64,000 nt of DNA from UBA9300 sp032260385 (GTDB lineage Bacteria; Bacteroidota; Bacteroidia; Bacteroidales; VadinHA17), in assembly GCA_032260385.1 (NCBI GenBank), contig JAVVEL010000009.1, forward strand, positions 1 through 64,000, read 5' to 3'. The translations under genes were made by a program, and so were the position numbers. How positions within the stretch are numbered: the first letter of the stretch is position 1; the number at the start of each line of letters is the position of its first letter. Positions 59,930 through 64,000 of this stretch are shown one piece after another. Below the pieces are notes generated by a model. It was not told the origin of the DNA, did not search any database, and saw only the letters and a program-made list of their open reading frames with translations.

Positions 59930-61279
59930 ATGAGAATATTCAATCGTATATTTATCAGTCTGTTAATCTGTGCTTTAATTAGTGGTAGCGCCTCATCACA
60001 GTACCTCATTGATGAGGTATCAGCCATTGTGGGGAATGAAACAATATTCCTGTCGGATATTGAGAACATGGTTCTACAGCAGGTGACAATGGGTGACAAC
60101 CGGCCTGAGGAGCTTATACGATGTGAGGTATTTGAAGACCTCCTCGTACAGCTTTTATTTCTTGACCAGGCAAGGATAGACAGTATTGAGATTTCAGCCG
60201 ACAATATAACCAGGATGCTTGACGACAGGCTGAATGACTTTGTCCTGCGCGCCGGCTCGGAAGAAAACCTCGAGGAATACTTTAAAAAGAGTATGGTTGA
60301 GATCAGGAGGGATTTGCGGCCTATGATGGAAAATCAACAACTGGCCGGGCAGGTTCAAAATAACCTGGCAGCAGATATAAGCATAACTCCTGAAGAAGTA
60401 AAAAGATTCTACGAATCTGTTCCTGCCGACAGCCTTCCCCTCATGCCAGCCCGCGTTGAAATCAGCATAATACAGATTGACCCTCCAGGTCTTGAGCAAA
60501 GCAAGATTCAGACCAGACAACAATTGCTCGATCTCAGAAGAAGGATTGTTGAGGGAGAAAGTTTCAGGGCTCTGGCAGTTTTGTATTCTGAAGATGAAGC
60601 TTCTGCGGCAGCAGGCGGGGAAATAGGCTTCCAGGTGAAGGCCAATCTTGATAAGGCCTATGCCGATGAAGCATGGAGCCTGAAAAAGAATCAGGTATCA
60701 AAGGTGATTGAATCAGAATTCGGATTTCATATCATTGAACTTATTGAAAGAAGGGGAGATATGGTAAATACAAGGCACATTCTCATCAGACCGAAAATTT
60801 CGCCGGACCAATCAATAGAAGCCAAGAACAGGCTTGACAGCATTGCTAACCTTATCCGCTCCGACACCTTAAGTTTCCAGGAAGCAGCCTACAGGTTCTC
60901 AACACATAAGGACAGCAGGATAAACGGAGGACTCTATGTAACAGCGGACACAAGGGAAAGCCTGATAGAGATTGACAGGCTGCCCAGGGAAATGTACATG
61001 GTTGTAAGGGATATGAAAATAAATGAAATCTCTGAAGGATTCAGGATGCAGGATGAAAGTGGAAACACCGTTTTCAGGATAATAAAGCTCAACAAGCAGA
61101 CTGAGCCGCATTTAGCCAATCTGAAAGATGACTATAGTTACCTCCAGGAGCTTGCACTGGCAAACAAAAGAGCAGGCATTTACCAGGACTGGATTAAAGA
61201 AAAAATGGAAATGACCTATATAAGGATCAGTGACAGGTTTAAAACATGTAATTTCAGGAACAAAGGATGGATCAAGTGA
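59930..61279 (+). CDS. surA: SurA-type periplasmic peptidylprolyl isomerase
   Basis: Periplasmic chaperone for outer-membrane proteins. The 449 residues have a signal peptide (about 1-25, ending GSASSQ) and a SurA N-terminal domain (LIDEVSAIVGNETIFLSDIENMVLQQ). Parvulin domain 1 covers about 172-275 (ARVEISIIQIDPPG, GGEIGFQVKAN, FGFHIIELIERRG) and domain 2 about 280-390 (VNTRHILIRPKIS, INGGLYVTAD). The organisation matches E. coli SurA (428). The end overlaps the OstA-like gene by 13 nt, which ties it to lipopolysaccharide transport. Confidence 0.92.
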   Translation: MRIFNRIFISLLICALISGSASSQYLIDEVSAIVGNETIFLSDIENMVLQQVTMGDNRPEELIRCEVFEDLLVQLLFLDQARIDSIEISADNITRMLDDRLNDFVLRAGSEENLEEYFKKSMVEIRRDLRPMMENQQLAGQVQNNLAADISITPEEVKRFYESVPADSLPLMPARVEISIIQIDPPGLEQSKIQTRQQLLDLRRRIVEGESFRALAVLYSEDEASAAAGGEIGFQVKANLDKAYADEAWSLKKNQVSKVIESEFGFHIIELIERRGDMVNTRHILIRPKISPDQSIEAKNRLDSIANLIRSDTLSFQEAAYRFSTHKDSRINGGLYVTADTRESLIEIDRLPREMYMVVRDMKINEISEGFRMQDESGNTVFRIIKLNKQTEPHLANLKDDYSYLQELALANKRAGIYQDWIKEKMEMTYIRISDRFKTCNFRNKGWIK

Positions 61280-62784
61280 TAAGACTCACCATACTTATCG
61301 CACTATTTATTTTACCGGCCAGTATTTTAAATGCCCAGGTTACTGAACCGGAAGGTAAAAAGAAGATAGAAATTTTACATGCTGACCTGATGGCCAACCG
61401 TGGAGAGATGAGACAGTTGCTTGGTAACGTACGCTTCAGGCACAAGGAAACCTATATGACCTGTGACAGCGCACACTTCTTTCCCAATAAGAATCTTGTT
61501 GAAGCATACAGCAAGGTTCACATTTTTAAGGGTGATACACTTCACCTTTACGGGGATTATTTGCTATATGACTCTGAAGCTGAATATGCCTATGTGACTG
61601 ATTCGGTGCTACTGATAGACAACGAAACAAGCCTCTACACTGATTATATTGAATACGATATGATTAAAGAAACAGCAACCTACACTACAGGGGGCCGGAT
61701 AATAAACGAGGATAATGTACTAACGAGCATAATAGGTATCTACTATACTGAATCTGAAATATTTAACTTCAAGGACAGTGTAAAACTTGTAAACCCAGAT
61801 TATACAATGTACTCTGACACGCTTCAATACAATACCGTCACTGAGGTGGCTTATTTTCTGGGTCCGTCAGAGATAATTGGTGACAGCATCTATGCCAGGT
61901 GCAACAGGGGATGGTACGATACCAGGAATGAGTTGAGCCTTTTGATGGATGATGCCTTTATAGATAATGAGATACAGATAGTTACCGGTGATTCTCTGTA
62001 TTATGAAACTGATAACGGCTTTGGTACTGCCCATTATAACGTAACAATCAGGGATAAGGAAGAGGATATCATTGTCAAGGGTAATAAATCATGGTATTAC
62101 AGTGAACCTGAAAGATTTATGATAACCGACAGTGCACAGTTTATCCAGGTAAATGGAGATGACTACCTCTACCTCCATGCTGATACTCTCTGGTCAGTAA
62201 CCATAGAGGACTCTACGATGAATTATCGCCTGGTGCGAGCTTTTTACGACTGTCGTATCTACAGTGAAGACTTGCAGGCTAAATGCGACTCATTGTCTTA
62301 TACATTCCGTGATTCAGTCATCCGCCTTTACAATGAACCTGTACTATGGTCCGATGCCAACCAGCTTTTTGCTGATTCCATGGTCTTATATACGAAAAAC
62401 AAGGAGATGTATAAGATGGAACTATACAATAATGCCTTCGTGATAGAGGAAGTGGATTCTGTAAGGTTCAATCAGCTCAAGGGCAAAAACCTGACCGGCT
62501 ATTTCAGGGAAAATGAGTTACACAAGATTGAGATAAGAGGTAATTCTGAGAAGATATATTTTGCAGTGGAAGAAGATGAGCTGGTAGGTGTTGACCATTC
62601 CACCTGTGTAAATATGGATATATATATAGAAGAGGGCAAGATCAGTGAGATATATATGCTGGATAATCCTGAAGGCACACTTGATCCACCCCTATATAAA
62701 GAAGCATCTTCAAGGCGACTTGAAAATTTTTACTGGTATAAGGCCATAAGGCCAAAAAACAGGTTTGATATTTTCAGGAGATAA
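61267..62784 (+). CDS. OstA/LptA-like protein of the envelope
   Basis: A 505-residue exported protein with a signal peptide (about 1-24, ending ILNAQ). The mature part consists of repeated beta strands of the OstA_2 type: GNVRFRHKETYMTCDSAHFF, GDYLLYDSEAEYAYVTDSVLLI, VTEVAYFLGPSEIIGDSIYARC and KGNKSWYYSEPERFMITDSAQF. In Bacteroidota such proteins stand in for, or complement, LptA/LptD in carrying lipopolysaccharide to the outer membrane. The start overlaps surA by 13 nt. Convergent with DUF2795, 5 nt away. Confidence 0.87.
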   Translation: MDQVIRLTILIALFILPASILNAQVTEPEGKKKIEILHADLMANRGEMRQLLGNVRFRHKETYMTCDSAHFFPNKNLVEAYSKVHIFKGDTLHLYGDYLLYDSEAEYAYVTDSVLLIDNETSLYTDYIEYDMIKETATYTTGGRIINEDNVLTSIIGIYYTESEIFNFKDSVKLVNPDYTMYSDTLQYNTVTEVAYFLGPSEIIGDSIYARCNRGWYDTRNELSLLMDDAFIDNEIQIVTGDSLYYETDNGFGTAHYNVTIRDKEEDIIVKGNKSWYYSEPERFMITDSAQFIQVNGDDYLYLHADTLWSVTIEDSTMNYRLVRAFYDCRIYSEDLQAKCDSLSYTFRDSVIRLYNEPVLWSDANQLFADSMVLYTKNKEMYKMELYNNAFVIEEVDSVRFNQLKGKNLTGYFRENELHKIEIRGNSEKIYFAVEEDELVGVDHSTCVNMDIYIEEGKISEIYMLDNPEGTLDPPLYKEASSRRLENFYWYKAIRPKNRFDIFRR

Positions 62785-62789
62785 GGAAT

Positions 62790-63011
62790 CTAGTACTCAT
62801 CTTCATTAAAGAAGAAATCATCCTTACTGGGATAATCGGGCCAGATATCTTCAATACTTTCGTAAATATCTCCCTCATCTTCGATTTCCTGCAGGTTCTC
62901 TATAACTTCCATAGGAGCCCCGGACCGTATGGCATAATCAATCAGTTCATCCTTGGTTGCAGGCCAGGGAGCATCTTCGAGTTTGGATGCTAATTCAAGA
63001 GTCCAGTACAT
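62790..63011 (-). CDS. Small DUF2795 protein
   Basis: A 73-residue acidic protein with the family core WTLELASKLEDAPWPATKDELIDYAIRSGAPMEVIENLQ and a strongly acidic tail ending FFFNEDEY. Small DUF2795 proteins of nearly the same length are very conserved in Bacteroidota but have no assigned function. It stands alone on the minus strand. The gap 63012-63092 is AT-rich and shows no clear -7 element. Confidence 0.85.
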   Translation of the reverse strand: MYWTLELASKLEDAPWPATKDELIDYAIRSGAPMEVIENLQEIEDEGDIYESIEDIWPDYPSKDDFFFNEDEY

Positions 63012-63092
63012 TATTCCCTTCTATTTTTTCAATTTGGGTCTGCAAATAAATACTAAATAATTTAATAAAACAACAGTAAAATCTTATTTTTT

Positions 63093-63635
63093 TCAGGGGA
63101 TCCATTTACTCTGCTCTATTCCTGATTCATCCGCTGTTTTACGGGCCAGTACAAAAAGGTAATCAGACAGTCTGTTAAGGTAGCGTGCAACCGCTGTATC
63201 GTTCTCATTTTTATCAAGCAGGGAAATAACCAGTCTTTCAGCCCTCCTGCACACACACCTGCTTATATGTGTATATGAAACGGCCTCATTGCCTCCTGGT
63301 AAAATGAGAGATGATAAGACCGGCAGGTTCTCTTCCATCAGGTCAATTTCCTCTTCAAGAACTTTTATATCTTCGCCGTCCGGAGGCACCATCCTTGAAA
63401 CATCTGCTCCGGGACCCGCTGAAAGAATTGCAGCACCGTGCATAAGTTTATCCTGTATGGAATATAATAATACTGATCTTTCACAATTAACGGGAAGGCC
63501 CCGCAGAAGCCCAATCCAGGATATCAGTTCATCCACGGTACCGTAAGCATCAATCCTCTCATGGTGTTTCGGCACCCTGCTACCTCCAGCCAATGATGTG
63601 GTTCCATCATCACCTGTCCTGGTGTATATTTTCAT
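63093..63635 (-). CDS. Cob(I)yrinic acid a,c-diamide adenosyltransferase, PduO type
   Basis: ATP:cob(I)alamin adenosyltransferase that makes adenosylcobalamin. The ATG at 63635 gives MKIYTRTGDDGTTSLAGG, the typical PduO N-terminus with the ATP-binding TRTGDDGTT. Later blocks are DAYGTVDELISWIGLLR, the five-helix bundle, and ISRCVCRRAERLVISL with the conserved Arg/Glu pair followed by YLNRLSDYLFVLARK. The 180-residue length is normal. It begins 2 nt after the stop of the ABC ATPase gene, so the two are co-transcribed, though no functional link is known. Confidence 0.94.
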   Translation of the reverse strand: MKIYTRTGDDGTTSLAGGSRVPKHHERIDAYGTVDELISWIGLLRGLPVNCERSVLLYSIQDKLMHGAAILSAGPGADVSRMVPPDGEDIKVLEEEIDLMEENLPVLSSLILPGGNEAVSYTHISRCVCRRAERLVISLLDKNENDTAVARYLNRLSDYLFVLARKTADESGIEQSKWIP

Positions 63636-63637
63636 GA

Positions 63638-64000
63638 TCAATTCTGGATTTCGTCACTGGCCACTTCTCCGTCCATAAGCCGTATTATCCTCTGGGCATT
63701 TCTGGCTATGCCTTCTTCGTGGGTGACAAGAATTACGGTATTACCATCGCTTTGTATCTTGTCAAGAAGATTCATTATATCGATGGATGTCTTACTGTCG
63801 AGGTTACCGGTAGGCTCATCAGCCAGTATTATGGAGGGCGTGTTAACCATTGCCCTGGCAATGGCTACCCTCTGGCGCTGACCTCCTGAAAGTTCATTGG
63901 GTTTGTGTTTCACCCTGTCAGATAAACCAACAGAGTCCAGTACTTTCATGGCTATTTCCTCTCTCTCATGCCGGGGATAGCCGGCATAAATCAAGGGAAG
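63638..64000 (-). CDS. ABC transporter ATP-binding protein, LolD/MacB type, N-terminus cut off by window end
   Basis: Only the C-terminal 120 residues are in the window; the reading frame is open to the edge. Visible are ELSGGQRQRVAIARA (signature), IILADEPTGNLDS (Walker B and D-loop) and VILVTHEE (H-loop). The upstream LPLIYAG fits the LolD/MacB group, which drives lipoprotein release or efflux through an FtsX-like permease. Walker A lies outside. The partner permease is not in the window. Confidence 0.92.
   Translation of the reverse strand, partial: LPLIYAGYPRHEREEIAMKVLDSVGLSDRVKHKPNELSGGQRQRVAIARAMVNTPSIILADEPTGNLDSKTSIDIMNLLDKIQSDGNTVILVTHEEGIARNAQRIIRLMDGEVASDEIQN

Overview
The window is a chromosomal segment of a Bacteroidota bacterium, most likely an uncultured member of Bacteroidales or a neighbouring order. 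Four things point there. Many genes have the Bacteroidetes -7 promoter element TAnnTTTG a short way upstream, and most lack a Shine-Dalgarno site. There are many cell-surface lipoproteins with Bacteroidetes-type signal peptides. Several gene neighbourhoods are typical of the phylum: thrS-infC-rpmI-rplT, dapB-lepB, and guaB followed by three SurA/PpiC-type proteins and an OstA-like protein. DUF5063, DUF2795, DUF4091, DUF1080 and long-form LepB proteins are also present. Coding density is high. I see no rRNA, insertion sequence, prophage, CRISPR array or plasmid function, so this looks like core chromosome, not an island.

Layout. 1-1951 (minus) holds a rhamnose pair: permease rhaT, then isomerase rhaA, cut off by the window start. 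2121-2206 is tRNA-Leu(GAG) with its own promoter and terminator. 2401-5117 holds an aldo/keto reductase and an amino-sugar kinase-murQ pair for cell-wall sugar recycling. 5157-5834 is a PKD-domain lipoprotein behind a candidate sigma-54 promoter. 6175-9389 is the translation operon thrS-infC-rpmI-rplT, with infC apparently starting at AUA. 9485-12805 is hsp20-clpB, apparently under a sigma-54 promoter with tandem upstream sites. 12823-14969 (minus) is dapB-lepB. 15077-18130 is a secreted DUF4091 glycosidase-like protein with a DUF1080 lipoprotein. 18213-21143 (minus) are an amidohydrolase lipoprotein and an esterase. 21387-23369 are trmD and rocD.

23482-29659 holds an M28 peptidase and a membrane protein, an ECF sigma/anti-sigma-like/adhesin-like trio, and an isoaspartyl peptidase. 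mutS2 (minus) follows. 32294-39164 is a run of large exported hydrolases: M28 peptidase, metallophosphatase and tricorn-like S41 protease. 39249-44078 mixes a DMT transporter, OsmC, a divergent guanylate-kinase-like protein, a MORN-type protein, an MscS channel and a nitrilase. 44085-53331 (minus) holds PBP1A, an S9 peptidase, and the compact group DUF5063, RNase D-like, rlmI, tex. recQ and guaB diverge at about 55.5 kb. guaB leads into an outer-membrane-biogenesis block (three PPIase-family proteins and the OstA-like protein). The window ends with DUF2795, a PduO-type cobalamin adenosyltransferase, and a LolD/MacB-type ABC ATPase cut by the window edge.

No complete undescribed system such as a defence island or biosynthetic cluster stands out. 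The most interesting signals are regulatory: a probable AUA start on infC behind a strong Shine-Dalgarno; a sigma-54 promoter plus two TGTCATNNTGT boxes 40 bp apart before hsp20-clpB; a perfect 12-bp inverted repeat between hsp20 and clpB; a second sigma-54-like site before the PKD lipoprotein; a tRNA-Leu leader that copies its own 5' acceptor strand; and short tandem repeats of 6-8 nt units in several intergenic gaps, each gap with its own unit.
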